Source of the DNA: Mesorhizobium sp.
Lineage (GTDB): Bacteria; Pseudomonadota; Alphaproteobacteria; Rhizobiales; Rhizobiaceae
Length of the DNA stretch: 64,000 nt
Assembly: GCA_004017535.1 (NCBI GenBank)
Contig: SAJS01000011.1
Span: 1 to 64,000, forward strand
Direction of reading: 5' to 3'
Position 1 is the stretch's first letter, and each line of letters opens with the position of its first letter. Below are positions 47,339 through 56,267 of the stretch, one piece after another. Position numbers and translations under genes: made by a program. The notes under the pieces are model-generated. The model searched no databases. It saw nothing but the letters and a program-made list of their open reading frames with translations, and was not told the origin of the DNA.

Positions 47339-47710
47339 ATGCCTCCGCGCAAGATAAACCTGGTCGAGGCGGCGGATCAGAAGATCACCAAGGTCTTCGA
47401 TCCGCATATCGCCGGCGACGTCAATGACAGCCAGGCCAAGGTCGCCAAGTTCGGTGAGATCTTCGACTGGCATGCGCATGACAACGAGGACGAAGCCTTC
47501 CTCGTGCTGCGCGGCAGGATCGCCATCGGCTTCCGCGACGGGCCGGTCGAGCTCGGCGAGGGCGACTTCATCGTCGTGCCGCGCGGCGTCGAGCACCGGC
47601 CGCGCTCGCTGACCGTCGAACCGGTGGTGCTGATGTTCGAGCCTGCGACGACGTTGAACACCGGCAATGCGAAAAGTGAACTGACCGTCAGCGAGCTGAA
47701 GCGGCTGTAA
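47339..47710 (+). CDS. Cupin domain-containing protein
   Basis: A 123-residue single cupin. Motif 1 is visible as [17 protein letters not shown] (about 36-52), with His-x-His and Glu metal ligands, and motif 2 as [14 protein letters not shown] (about 76-89). Function unknown; small cupins of this kind bind a metal and a small ligand. It starts four bases after sucC, so it is translated from the suc transcript. Confidence 0.9.
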   Translation: MPPRKINLVEAADQKITKVFDPHIAGDVNDSQAKVAKFGEIFDWHAHDNEDEAFLVLRGRIAIGFRDGPVELGEGDFIVVPRGVEHRPRSLTVEPVVLMFEPATTLNTGNAKSELTVSELKRL

Positions 47711-47711
47711 C

Positions 47712-47747
47712 TTGCGATGACCACACAGCTACACATATACTGTGTGG
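47712..47747 (+). promoter_or_regulatory. Promoter and operator-like palindrome of the vapBC pair
   Basis: TTGCGA (47712-47717) and TATACT (47736-47741) are 18 bases apart, a good sigma-70 promoter. The perfect inverted repeat CCACACAG / CTGTGTGG (47721-47747, 11-base spacer) overlaps the spacer and the -10 box, where a VapBC complex would autorepress. vapB begins 18 bases further on, with AGGAG. Confidence 0.65.
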
Positions 47748-47765
47748 AATTGCAGGAGAAGTGAC

Positions 47766-47996
47766 ATGAAAAATATCACCCTGGCCGTCGAGGAAGCCAT
47801 TCTGGAACAGGTCAAGCTGACGGCGGCCGAACAGCGGACGACGGTCAACGGAATGGTGCGGGAGTTTTTTGCCGAGGTGGCGGCAAAACGGCAAGCGAAG
47901 GACGAGGCACGGCAGGCGCTTCTGCGGCTTGCGCGCGAGGCGGCGGGAGATATGGGCAGCAAGAGTTGGAACAGGGAGGCTCTCTATGATCGCTGA
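47766..47996 (+). CDS. VapB-type antitoxin
   Basis: A 76-residue protein with a ribbon-helix-helix-like N-terminus (K-N-I-T-L-A-V-E-E-A-I-L-E-Q-V-K, about 2-17, then R-T-T-V-N-G-M-V-R-E-F-F) and a charged C-terminal half (residues 40-76) that would wrap the toxin. AGGAGAAGTGAC precedes the ATG. It overlaps the toxin gene by 11 bases, the usual layout for a co-translated pair. The symbol is left blank because the exact VapB subfamily was not determined. Confidence 0.85.
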   Translation: MKNITLAVEEAILEQVKLTAAEQRTTVNGMVREFFAEVAAKRQAKDEARQALLRLAREAAGDMGSKSWNREALYDR

Positions 47997-48405
47997 GTGC
48001 TTCCTCGACACAAACGTTCTGGTTTATGCGGCCATGGGGCACAAATCCGAGCGCGCCAAGTATGAACGCGCCGTGGAGCTGATTGCCAAGGAAGACTACT
48101 CGACCTCCGCACAGGTGCTGCAGGAGTTTTACGTGAACGTGACCAAACGTGCCGACGTCGTGCTGGCGCCGGCCAAGGCGGCCGAATGGGTCGCCGCGAT
48201 ATCCATGAAGCCTTGCCAGGATTTGGACAGCGCGGTGGTCATGCGCGGCATCGAGAATGCGCAGCGGTATCGGATTTCCTACTGGGACGGCGCAATTATT
48301 GCCGCCGCCGAGCGCCTTGGCGTCAAGAAACTGTACACCGAAGATCTCAGCCATGGGCAAACCTATGGCTCCGTGGTCGCCATCAACCCTTTCCGCACCC
48401 ATTGA
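47986..48405 (+). CDS. vapC: VapC-type PIN domain toxin (ribonuclease)
   Basis: A 139-residue PIN domain protein. The four acidic positions are seen: D in C-F-L-D-T-N-V-L-V-Y (about 8), E in Q-V-L-Q-E-F-Y-V (about 45), D in I-S-Y-W-D-G-A-I-I (about 101) and the E-D in L-Y-T-E-D-L. Such toxins cut tRNA or rRNA. The ATG at 47986 lies within the antitoxin gene. It sits between sucC and sucD on the same strand. Confidence 0.92.
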   Translation: MIAECFLDTNVLVYAAMGHKSERAKYERAVELIAKEDYSTSAQVLQEFYVNVTKRADVVLAPAKAAEWVAAISMKPCQDLDSAVVMRGIENAQRYRISYWDGAIIAAAERLGVKKLYTEDLSHGQTYGSVVAINPFRTH

Positions 48406-48408
48406 GCC

Positions 48409-48906
48409 ATGAACGCGTCGCCCTTTTCTTCCCTCTCGGATGGTCACCAACGCCTGCAGGCGTTGGTCGGCGCATGGCGCGGCGAGGAAGAAGTGGCGGC
48501 GACGCAATGGACCGATGCCGGCACGGCGACTGCGGAAGTCCTGGCCGAGGCTGAGTTCGGCGGCCTGTTCGTGGTGCAGCGCTATCGCCAGCGCCGCGAC
48601 GGCACCGTCTCGTTCGGCGCGCATAATGTGTTCGGCTTCGACCAGCAGAACGGCCTCGTCACCATGCATCAGTTCGACTCGATGGGATTCGTGCCGATGT
48701 CACCGGCCACGGGCACGTGGAACGGCGGCGAACTGGCGCTGGAACGATCGTCGCCGCGCGGGGCCGCACGCGTGACATATGGCTTTGACAGCGCCGATAG
48801 CTACCGCATGAAACTTCAGTTCAAGCCCGCAGGCAGCGATGCCTGGCAAGACATGGTGAGCGGCCGCTACCGGCGCGTTTCGCCTTCCACGATCAACGGT
48901 TTTTAG
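48409..48906 (+). CDS. DUF1579 family protein
   Basis: A 165-residue soluble protein with the lipocalin-like DUF1579 pattern: L-x-G-A-W-R-G-E-E near residue 21, F-G-G-L-F-V-V-Q-R-Y, and V-F-G-F-D-Q-Q-N-G-L-V-T-M-H-Q-F-D-S-M-G. Function unknown. It starts three bases after vapC and ends 12 bases before sucD, so all five genes are in one tight line. Confidence 0.82.
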   Translation: MNASPFSSLSDGHQRLQALVGAWRGEEEVAATQWTDAGTATAEVLAEAEFGGLFVVQRYRQRRDGTVSFGAHNVFGFDQQNGLVTMHQFDSMGFVPMSPATGTWNGGELALERSSPRGAARVTYGFDSADSYRMKLQFKPAGSDAWQDMVSGRYRRVSPSTINGF

Positions 48907-48918
48907 AAAAGGGCCGCG

Positions 48919-49821
48919 ATGTCCATTCTCGTCGACAAGAATACCAAGGTGCTGGTTCAGGGTCTGACCGGCAAGACCGGCACGTTCCACACCGAGCAGG
49001 CGCTGGCCTATCACGGCACCAAGATGGTGGGCGGCATTCATCCCAAGAAGGGCGGCGAGACCTGGACGGGCTCGAAGGGTGAGACCCTGCCGATCTTCGC
49101 CACGGTGGCCGAGGGCAAGGCAAGGACCGGCGCCAACGCCTCGGTCATCTATGTGCCGCCGGCGGGCGCCGGCGAGGCCATCATCGAGGCGATCGAGGCA
49201 GAGATCCCGCTCATCGTCTGCATCACCGAAGGCATCCCGGTGATGGACATGATCAAGGTTAAGGCGCGGCTCGACCGCTCGACCTCGCGGCTGATCGGCC
49301 CGAACTGCCCGGGCGTGCTGACGCCCGACGAGTGCAAGATCGGCATCATGCCCGGCAACATCTTCCGCAAGGGCTCGGTGGGCGTTGTTTCGCGCTCGGG
49401 AACACTTACCTATGAGGCAGTCTTCCAGACCACCAATGTCGGCCTCGGCCAGACAACGGCAGTTGGCATCGGCGGCGACCCGGTCAAGGGCACCGAGTTC
49501 ATCGATGTGCTGGAGATGTTCCTCGCCGACGCCGAGACCAAGTCGATCATCATGATCGGCGAGATCGGCGGCTCGGCCGAGGAAGACGCTGCGCAGTTCC
49601 TCAAGGACGAAGCAAAGCGCGGCCGGAAGAAACCGATGGCGGGCTTCATCGCCGGGCGCACGGCGCCGGCCGGCCGCACCATGGGCCATGCGGGCGCGGT
49701 GATCTCGGGCGGCAAGGGCGGCGCGGAAGACAAGATCGCGGCGATGGAATCGGCCGGCATCAAGGTCTCGCCGTCGCCAGCACGGCTCGGCACGACGCTG
49801 GTCGAGGCGATCAAGGGCTAA
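48919..49821 (+). CDS. sucD: Succinyl-CoA synthetase alpha subunit
   Basis: A 300-residue subunit that binds CoA and carries the phosphohistidine. The CoA loop [11 protein letters not shown] (about 15-25) and the catalytic [11 protein letters not shown] (His near residue 257) are present, as are N-C-P-G-V-L and the E-I-G-G-S-A-E-E helix. GGGCCGCG precedes the ATG. Separated from sucC by 1.6 kb. Confidence 0.97.
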   Translation: MSILVDKNTKVLVQGLTGKTGTFHTEQALAYHGTKMVGGIHPKKGGETWTGSKGETLPIFATVAEGKARTGANASVIYVPPAGAGEAIIEAIEAEIPLIVCITEGIPVMDMIKVKARLDRSTSRLIGPNCPGVLTPDECKIGIMPGNIFRKGSVGVVSRSGTLTYEAVFQTTNVGLGQTTAVGIGGDPVKGTEFIDVLEMFLADAETKSIIMIGEIGGSAEEDAAQFLKDEAKRGRKKPMAGFIAGRTAPAGRTMGHAGAVISGGKGGAEDKIAAMESAGIKVSPSPARLGTTLVEAIKG

Positions 49822-49914
49822 GTGAGTAGCGAATAGTGAATAGCGAATAGGGAAACAAAGTAACGCAGAGCGACTGAGGTCACCCTACTCGCTATTCGCT
49901 ACTCACTATTCGCT
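49820..49914. repeat. Inverted pair of short tandem repeats (GCGAATAGTGA type) between sucD and sucA
   Basis: The left arm (49822-49851) repeats GAGTAG, CGAATAG and TGAATAG units. The right arm (49884-49914) is their complement (CTACTCGCTATTCGCTACTC-like). A ~30-base loop lies between. The hairpin begins directly after the sucD stop, inside the operon, so it may attenuate or process the message. Compare 24703-24804 and 27004-27126. Confidence 0.85.
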
Positions 49915-49950
49915 CCAAGAAGGAGACGGAGCCAGGCTCCGCAGACGAAA

Positions 49951-52938
49951 ATGGCAAGACAAGATCAGGCCAACGACCAATTCTCGCTCACCTCATTCCT
50001 CTATGGCGGCAATGCCGACTATATCGACGCGCTCTACGCGGCCTATGAGGACAATCCGGCTTCGGTCGATCCGGAGTGGCAGGATTTCTTCGCGGCGCTG
50101 AAGGACGACGCGGGCGACGTCCGCAAGAACGCCAAGGGCGCCTCCTGGGCAAAACCCTCCTGGCCGCTGACGGCCAATGGCGAGCTGGTCTCGGCGCTGG
50201 ACGGCAATTGGGGGCTGGTCGAGAAGGCGATCGAAAAGAAGGTCAAGGACAAGGCGGTCGTCAACGGCGCCGTGCTTTCCGACGCCGACGTGCACCAGGC
50301 GACGCGCGATTCGGTGCGCGCCATCATGATGATCCGCGCCTACCGCATGCGCGGCCATCTGCACGCCAATCTTGATCCGCTCGGCATCGCCAAGCCGCTC
50401 GAGGACTATAACGAGCTGTCGCCGGAGAATTACGGTTTTACCGAAGCCGATTACGACCGGCCGATCTTCCTCGACAATGTGCTGGGCCTGGAATTCGGCA
50501 CCATCCGGCAGATGCTGGACATCCTGACCCGCACCTATTGCTCGACGCTCGGCGTGGAGTTCATGCATATCTCCGATCCGGAGGAGAAGGCCTGGATCCA
50601 GGCGCGCATCGAAGGCGCCGACAAGGAGATCACCTTCACCGCCACCGGCAAGAAGGCGATCCTGTCCAAGCTGATCGAGGCCGAGGGCTTCGAGCAATAT
50701 ATCGACGTCAAGTACAAGGGCACCAAGCGCTTCGGCCTGGACGGCGGCGAGTCGCTGATCCCGGCGCTGGAGCAGATCGTCAAGCGCGGCGGTCAGCTCG
50801 GCCTCAAGGAAATCGTGCTCGGCATGGCGCATCGCGGCCGCCTCAACGTGCTTTCCCAGGTGATGGCCAAGCCCCACCGCGCCATCTTCCACGAATTCAA
50901 GGGCGGCTCCGCCGCCCCGGACGAGGTCGAGGGCTCGGGCGACGTGAAGTACCATCTCGGCGCCTCGTCGGACCGCGAGTTCGACGGCAACAAGGTGCAT
51001 CTGTCGCTGACGGCCAATCCCTCGCACTTGGAAATCGTTGACCCCGTCGTGATGGGCAAGGCGCGCGCCAAGCAGGACCAGCTTTCCGGCCGCGAGCGTG
51101 GCGAGGTCGTGCCGCTGTCGGAGCGCGCCAAGGTGATGCCGCTGCTTCTCCATGGCGACGCCGCCTTCGCCGGCCAGGGCGTGATCGCCGAGATCCTCGG
51201 CCTGTCGGGCCTGCGCGGCCATCGCGTCGCCGGCACACTGCACGTCATCATCAACAACCAGATCGGCTTCACCACCAATCCGCGCTTCTCGCGCTCCTCG
51301 CCCTATCCGTCGGATGTGGCCAAGATGATCGAGGCGCCGATCTTCCACGTCAATGGCGACGACCCGGAAGCCGTGGTGCATGCCGCGAAGGTGGCGACCG
51401 AGTTCCGCATGAAGTTCCACAAGCCGGTGGTCGTGGACATGTTCTGCTATCGCCGCTTCGGCCACAATGAGGGCGACGAGCCGGCCTTCACCCAGCCGAT
51501 CATGTACCGCAACATCCGCACCCACAAGACGGTGGTGCAGATCTATGCCGACCGGCTGATCGCCGAAGGCCACGTCACCCAGGCCGAGGTCGACAAGATG
51601 CGGGCCGACTGGCGCGCGCATCTGGAAGCCGAATGGGAAGTCGGCCAGAGCTACAAGCCGAACAAGGCCGACTGGCTGGATGGCGCGTGGTCCGGCCTGC
51701 GCACCGCCGACAACCAGGATGAACAACGGCGCGGCAAGACAGCCGTGCCGGTGCGCACGCTGAAGGAGATCGGCAAGAAGCTGACCGAGGTGCCGAAGGA
51801 TTTCGAGGCGCACAAGACGATCCTGCGCTTCCTCGAGAACCGCCGCCAGGCGATCGAGTCCGGCGAAGGAATCGACTGGTCGACGGCCGAGGCGCTGGCC
51901 TTCGGCGCCATCCTGCTCGACGGCAACCCGATCCGGCTTTCCGGCCAGGATTCGGAGCGCGGCACCTTCTCGCAGCGCCATTCGGTGCTTTACGACCAGC
52001 GCGACGAGACCCGCTACATCCCGCTCAACAACCTGTCGGCGGCGCAGGCCGGCTACGAAGTCATCAACTCGATGCTGTCGGAAGAGGCGGTGCTGGGCTT
52101 CGAATATGGCTACAGCCTGGCCGAGCCCAAGGCGCTGACGCTCTGGGAAGCGCAGTTCGGCGATTTCGCCAACGGCGCCCAGGTGGTGTTCGACCAGTTC
52201 ATCTCGTCGGGCGAGCGCAAGTGGCTCAGAATGTCGGGCCTCGTCTGCCTGCTGCCGCATGGCTATGAGGGCCAGGGGCCGGAGCATTCATCCGCCCGCC
52301 TCGAGCGCTTCCTGCAGCTCTGCGCGGAAGACAACATGCAGGTCGCCAACGTCACCACGCCGGCCAACTATTTCCACATCCTGCGCCGGCAGTTGAAGCG
52401 CGACTTCCGCAAGCCGCTGATCCTGATGACGCCGAAGTCGCTGCTGCGCCACAAGCGCGCGGTGTCGACGCTGTCGGAGATTTCGGGCGAGAGCTCGTTC
52501 CACCGCCTGCTGTGGGACGATGCGCAACTCCTGGCCGACCAGCCGATCAAGCTGGTGAAGGACTCCAAGATCCGCCGCGTCGTGCTGTGCTCGGGCAAGG
52601 TCTATTACGACCTCTATGAGGAGCGCGAGAAGCGCGGCATCAACGACATCTACCTTTTGCGCGTCGAACAGCTCTATCCGTTCCCGGCCAAGGCGCTGAT
52701 CACCGAGCTGTCGCGTTTCCGCAATGCCGAGATGGTGTGGTGCCAGGAGGAGCCCAAGAATATGGGCGCCTGGTCGTTCATCGACCCCTATCTCGAATGG
52801 GTGCTGGCGCATATCGACGCCAAGCATCAGCGGGTGCGCTACACCGGCCGGCCGGCCTCGGCCTCGCCGGCAACAGGCCTGATGTCGAAGCATCTCAGCC
52901 AGCTCGCCGCGCTGCTCGACGACGCTCTCGGCGAATAA
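49951..52938 (+). CDS. sucA: 2-oxoglutarate dehydrogenase E1 component
   Basis: A 995-residue thiamine-diphosphate enzyme that decarboxylates 2-oxoglutarate and passes succinyl to the E2 lipoyl group. Seen in order: N-terminal E2-binding segment S-F-L-Y-G-G-N-A-D-Y-I-D; G-M-A-H-R-G-R-L-N-V-L; the ThDP motif G-D-A-A-F-A-G-Q-G (GDG-like) followed by N-N-Q-I-G-F-T-T; F-G-H-N-E-G-D-E-P; and the C-terminal L-P-H-G-Y-E-G-Q-G-P-E-H-S-S. Length typical. Confidence 0.97.
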   Translation: MARQDQANDQFSLTSFLYGGNADYIDALYAAYEDNPASVDPEWQDFFAALKDDAGDVRKNAKGASWAKPSWPLTANGELVSALDGNWGLVEKAIEKKVKDKAVVNGAVLSDADVHQATRDSVRAIMMIRAYRMRGHLHANLDPLGIAKPLEDYNELSPENYGFTEADYDRPIFLDNVLGLEFGTIRQMLDILTRTYCSTLGVEFMHISDPEEKAWIQARIEGADKEITFTATGKKAILSKLIEAEGFEQYIDVKYKGTKRFGLDGGESLIPALEQIVKRGGQLGLKEIVLGMAHRGRLNVLSQVMAKPHRAIFHEFKGGSAAPDEVEGSGDVKYHLGASSDREFDGNKVHLSLTANPSHLEIVDPVVMGKARAKQDQLSGRERGEVVPLSERAKVMPLLLHGDAAFAGQGVIAEILGLSGLRGHRVAGTLHVIINNQIGFTTNPRFSRSSPYPSDVAKMIEAPIFHVNGDDPEAVVHAAKVATEFRMKFHKPVVVDMFCYRRFGHNEGDEPAFTQPIMYRNIRTHKTVVQIYADRLIAEGHVTQAEVDKMRADWRAHLEAEWEVGQSYKPNKADWLDGAWSGLRTADNQDEQRRGKTAVPVRTLKEIGKKLTEVPKDFEAHKTILRFLENRRQAIESGEGIDWSTAEALAFGAILLDGNPIRLSGQDSERGTFSQRHSVLYDQRDETRYIPLNNLSAAQAGYEVINSMLSEEAVLGFEYGYSLAEPKALTLWEAQFGDFANGAQVVFDQFISSGERKWLRMSGLVCLLPHGYEGQGPEHSSARLERFLQLCAEDNMQVANVTTPANYFHILRRQLKRDFRKPLILMTPKSLLRHKRAVSTLSEISGESSFHRLLWDDAQLLADQPIKLVKDSKIRRVVLCSGKVYYDLYEEREKRGINDIYLLRVEQLYPFPAKALITELSRFRNAEMVWCQEEPKNMGAWSFIDPYLEWVLAHIDAKHQRVRYTGRPASASPATGLMSKHLSQLAALLDDALGE

Positions 52939-52983
52939 CCGGACGAAACAGACCTCAAGAAGACAAGAGAACGGACAGGCACA

Positions 52984-54264
52984 ATGGCTACCGAAATCCG
53001 CGTCCCCACTCTGGGTGAATCCGTCACCGAGGCGACCGTCGGCAAGTGGTTCAAGAAGGTCGGCGACGCGATCGCCGCCGATGAGCCGCTGGTCGAGCTC
53101 GAAACCGACAAGGTGACGGTGGAAGTGCCTGCCGCGGGCGCCGGAACGCTGGCCGAGATCACCGTCAAGGAAGGCGAGACGGTCAATGTCGGCGCGCTGC
53201 TCGGCTCGATTTCGGCGGGCGGCGCTGCCGCTGCTCCGGCCACGAAGCCGCAGGCAGTGGCGCAGGCTTCCAGCCCGGATGCCGCGTCTTCGGTCAAGCA
53301 GGCCGCGGCCGAGACCGCCAAGATCGCTGGCGACAACGGTCCGATCGAGCCGCGCACCATGCCGCCGGCGCCGGCCGCGGCCAAGCTGATCGCGGAGCAC
53401 AATCTCTCGGTCGACCAGCTCTCCGGCACGGGTAAGCGCGGCCAGGTGCTGAAGGGCGACGTGCTCGATGCCATCGCCAAGGGCGCGCCCTCGCAGCCGG
53501 CCGAGACACCGAAGGCGGCACCTGCGCCGGTCGTTGCCCGCGCGCCGTCCACGGCCGAGGATGCGCCGCGCGAGGAGCGCGTGCGCATGACCAAGCTGCG
53601 CCAGACCATCGCGCGCCGCTTGAAGGAGGCGCAGTCGACCGCAGCCATGCTCACCACCTTCAACGAGGTGGATATGAGCGCGGTGATGGCGCTCCGGTCC
53701 AAATACAAGGACGTGTTCGAGAAGAAGCATGGCGTGAAGCTGGGCTTCATGGGCTTCTTCACCAAGGCGGTGACGCATGCGCTGAAGGAGATCCCGGCGG
53801 TCAATGCCGAGATCGACGGCACCGACATCATCTACAAGAACTTCGCCCATGTCGGCGTCGCCGTCGGCACCGACAAGGGCCTTGTGGTGCCGGTGGTGCG
53901 CGACGCCGACCAGATGTCGATCGCCGAGATCGAAAAGGAGATCGGACGCCTCGGCCTCGCGGCGCGCGACGGCAAGCTTTCGGTGGCGGACATGCAGGGC
54001 GGCACCTTCACCATCTCGAATGGCGGCGTTTACGGGTCGCTGATGTCGACGCCGATCCTGAACGCGCCGCAATCGGGCATTCTCGGCATGCACAAGATCC
54101 AGGACCGGCCGATGGTGGTCGGCGGCCAGATCGTCATCCGCCCGATGATGTATCTGGCGCTCAGCTACGATCACCGCATCGTCGACGGCAAGGAAGCGGT
54201 GACCTTCCTGGTGCGCGTCAAGGAAAGCCTGGAGGATCCCGAGCGGCTGGTGCTCGATCTGTGA
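52984..54264 (+). CDS. sucB: 2-oxoglutarate dehydrogenase E2 (dihydrolipoyl succinyltransferase)
   Basis: A 426-residue E2 with one lipoyl domain (residues 1-77; lipoyl-lysine in [10 protein letters not shown] near 43), an Ala/Pro linker, a peripheral subunit-binding domain (about 120-160, [10 protein letters not shown]) and the catalytic core (about 195-426) with the active-site S-Y-D-H-R-I-V-D-G. SucA is 45 bases upstream. Its E3 partner lpdA lies 2 kb downstream. Confidence 0.97.
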   Translation: MATEIRVPTLGESVTEATVGKWFKKVGDAIAADEPLVELETDKVTVEVPAAGAGTLAEITVKEGETVNVGALLGSISAGGAAAAPATKPQAVAQASSPDAASSVKQAAAETAKIAGDNGPIEPRTMPPAPAAAKLIAEHNLSVDQLSGTGKRGQVLKGDVLDAIAKGAPSQPAETPKAAPAPVVARAPSTAEDAPREERVRMTKLRQTIARRLKEAQSTAAMLTTFNEVDMSAVMALRSKYKDVFEKKHGVKLGFMGFFTKAVTHALKEIPAVNAEIDGTDIIYKNFAHVGVAVGTDKGLVVPVVRDADQMSIAEIEKEIGRLGLAARDGKLSVADMQGGTFTISNGGVYGSLMSTPILNAPQSGILGMHKIQDRPMVVGGQIVIRPMMYLALSYDHRIVDGKEAVTFLVRVKESLEDPERLVLDL

Positions 54265-54280
54265 CCGGAGCTAGTCGGCA

Positions 54281-54985
54281 ATGAGCGGTTGGTCAGATGC
54301 CGTACGCCGATTCCTTCGGCGTGGACGCGTCTGGCTTTTCTCTGACCTGCCCGTGGTCGCTTCGCCCGCCGATTGGGACGCGTCCGAGATCAGCAGCAAC
54401 CTCGGCGTCGTCGCTCTCAGCTCTGCCGAGATGGCGGAACGGAAAATAACCGCCATCACGATCGGTGAGCTTGAATTGCCCACCGGCGAAATTGTCGCCT
54501 GCGACCCGCTCATCACCGGACTGGGACGGCCGCCATTTAGCCGCAAGGTAAAGCCGGGGCGCTACCCGGTCATACTGCTTCAGGTGCGGGCCCAGATTGC
54601 CGTGGCGGCATTGCGTTTCGGCTCTGGCTTGCCGGTGCGTTGGGAGTTGGCCACCTTTGCTCGAGACCGCCCATCGGGCTATGAGTTTGAATTTATCGTT
54701 GATGACGCGGTTGCGTCGTTTATGGACAAGTCGTTCCTGACGATAATGTCTGACCAAGAGGAACTTGACGATTATCTCGCCGACGTCGCGTGCACTATCG
54801 ACAGGTTTTGTATCGATAGTCCGATTGAAGGCAACCCGATCAATGTAGCCATGTTCGACACTGGCTATGGCGACGGAGCGTATCGGTCTTTCTGGGGGTT
54901 GGACGCATCCGGCGAACCACTGCTCCTGATGACCGACTTTGAAGTGCTCGAAAACGCGGATGGCCGTAACGAGACCGATCGATGA
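54281..54985 (+). CDS. DUF4241 domain-containing protein
   Basis: A 234-residue soluble protein. The second half shows the DUF4241 pattern: Y-P-V-I-L-L-Q near 95, I-A-V-A-A-L-R-F and V-R-W-E-L-A-T-F, then D-D-A-V-A-S-F-M-D, N-P-I-N-V-A-M-F-D-T-G-Y-G-D-G-A-Y and L-L-M-T-D-F-E-V-L near the C-terminus. Function unknown; relatives are common beside polymorphic toxins and in scattered bacteria. It looks less GC-rich than the suc genes around it, a possible sign of transfer. It starts 16 bases after sucB. Confidence 0.78.
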   Translation: MSGWSDAVRRFLRRGRVWLFSDLPVVASPADWDASEISSNLGVVALSSAEMAERKITAITIGELELPTGEIVACDPLITGLGRPPFSRKVKPGRYPVILLQVRAQIAVAALRFGSGLPVRWELATFARDRPSGYEFEFIVDDAVASFMDKSFLTIMSDQEELDDYLADVACTIDRFCIDSPIEGNPINVAMFDTGYGDGAYRSFWGLDASGEPLLLMTDFEVLENADGRNETDR

Positions 54986-55491
54986 GAATACTTGCCTCAC
55001 CAATAATCCGGTGGATGGCTGGATCGGCGGTTTTGTTGTCGGCTTCCGCCGCCGAGGCCGCCTGCCCGATCCAGCTTGCCGTCTATGGCGAGGCGCAGAG
55101 CGGCGCCGAGATCGACTTCACGCCGACCGGAACCTCGGCAACGATCACCAATACCTTCCGCATGATCCTCGACAACAATGTCGTGCTCGACGGCATCGCG
55201 ATGTGGACCGAGGGATCGGCGGCGCGGCCGCATGGTTCGCTGATGTACAAATGCCCGACCGGCGATGTCACCGGCGAGGAGCTCGCCGCCTGCACAGTCT
55301 GGGAAGGCGTCATCTACGGCGCCGATGACAAGGGCGGCGTCGGCCTGCTCCCGGCCGAGGGCGTCGACGCGCCGAAAAGCCTGATCTTTCCCGATCTCGG
55401 GCCGTCGCTCGAAATGTCGGCGGCTTACGGTCCCGCTGGCTTCTCCAAGGTGCCGTGGGACATCTTCGTGCTGAAAGGCTGCCAGGAATGA
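54982..55491 (+). CDS. Hypothetical exported protein with conserved cysteines
   Basis: A 169-residue protein with a signal peptide (residues 1-27, A-E-A/A). The mature part has four Cys (C-P-I-Q, Y-K-C-P, A-A-C-T, G-C-Q-E), enough for two disulfides, and a likely beta-rich fold. No family was recognised. Its ATG overlaps the DUF4241 stop (ATGA) and its stop overlaps the next ATG, so it is translationally coupled on both sides. Confidence 0.75.
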   Translation: MRILASPIIRWMAGSAVLLSASAAEAACPIQLAVYGEAQSGAEIDFTPTGTSATITNTFRMILDNNVVLDGIAMWTEGSAARPHGSLMYKCPTGDVTGEELAACTVWEGVIYGADDKGGVGLLPAEGVDAPKSLIFPDLGPSLEMSAAYGPAGFSKVPWDIFVLKGCQE

Positions 55492-56243
55492 GCGACGGGA
55501 AGAAAACACTGCTGGTCACCGGCGGCAGCCGTGGCATTGGCGCGGCCATTTGCCGCCAGGCGATCGGGGCCGGCTACCGCGTGGCGGTCAATTATGTCTC
55601 CAACCAGGCCGCGGCGGATGCGCTGGTCGCCGAGCTCAAGGCCGCGGGCGGCGACGCCTTCGCGGTCAAGGGCGATGTCGGCAGCGAGGCCGATGTCATC
55701 GCGATGTTCGAAGCCGTCGACCGAGCCTTCCGCCGGCTAGACGCCTTCGTCAACAATGCCGGAATCGTCGACCTCAAGGCGCGCGTCGACGAGATGAGCG
55801 CCGAGCGGCTGGAGCGCATGATGCGCGTCAATGTCGTCGGCTCGTTCCTGTGCGCACGCGAGGCGGTGAAGCGCATGTCGACGCGGCATGGCGGCAAGGG
55901 CGGCGCCATCGTCAACATCTCCTCCGCCGCCGCCCGGCTGGGCTCGCCCGGCGAATATGTCGACTACGCCGCATCCAAGGGCGCGATCGATACCATGACC
56001 ATGGGGCTGGCGCGTGAAGTCGCGCTCGAAGGCATCCGTGTCAACGCCGTCAGCCCCGGTATCACCGAGACTGAAATCCATGCCTCGGGCGGCCAGCCGG
56101 ATCGCGTGGCGCGGATGCAGGATCTGCTGCCGATGAAACGCGCCGGCACGGCGGACGAAGTCGCGAGCGCGGTTCTCTATCTTCTGTCGGACGCGGCCTC
56201 CTATATAACGGGCGCGATCCTGAATGTGAGCGGCGGCCGCTAA
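55488..56243 (+). CDS. Short-chain dehydrogenase/reductase (SDR) family oxidoreductase
   Basis: A 251-residue classical SDR. Cofactor motif T-G-G-S-R-G-I-G (about 11-18), N-N-A-G-I (about 89), catalytic Ser in N-I-S-S-A-A, and Y-A-A-S-K-G (Tyr and Lys about 159/163). D-V-G near 63 and N-Y-V-S-N-Q after strand 2 suggest NADP(H), but this is not certain. The substrate is unknown. It is coupled to the exported protein upstream and lies just before lpdA. Confidence 0.9.
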   Translation: MSDGKKTLLVTGGSRGIGAAICRQAIGAGYRVAVNYVSNQAAADALVAELKAAGGDAFAVKGDVGSEADVIAMFEAVDRAFRRLDAFVNNAGIVDLKARVDEMSAERLERMMRVNVVGSFLCAREAVKRMSTRHGGKGGAIVNISSAAARLGSPGEYVDYAASKGAIDTMTMGLAREVALEGIRVNAVSPGITETEIHASGGQPDRVARMQDLLPMKRAGTADEVASAVLYLLSDAASYITGAILNVSGGR

Positions 56244-56267
56244 AGGCCGGATAAGAAGGATTCTATC

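Noticed and set aside
49993-54174. Two very long minus-strand frames across sucA and sucB
   Set aside because: Both mirror well-identified enzymes on the plus strand and show the typical His/Asp/Arg-rich shadow composition.
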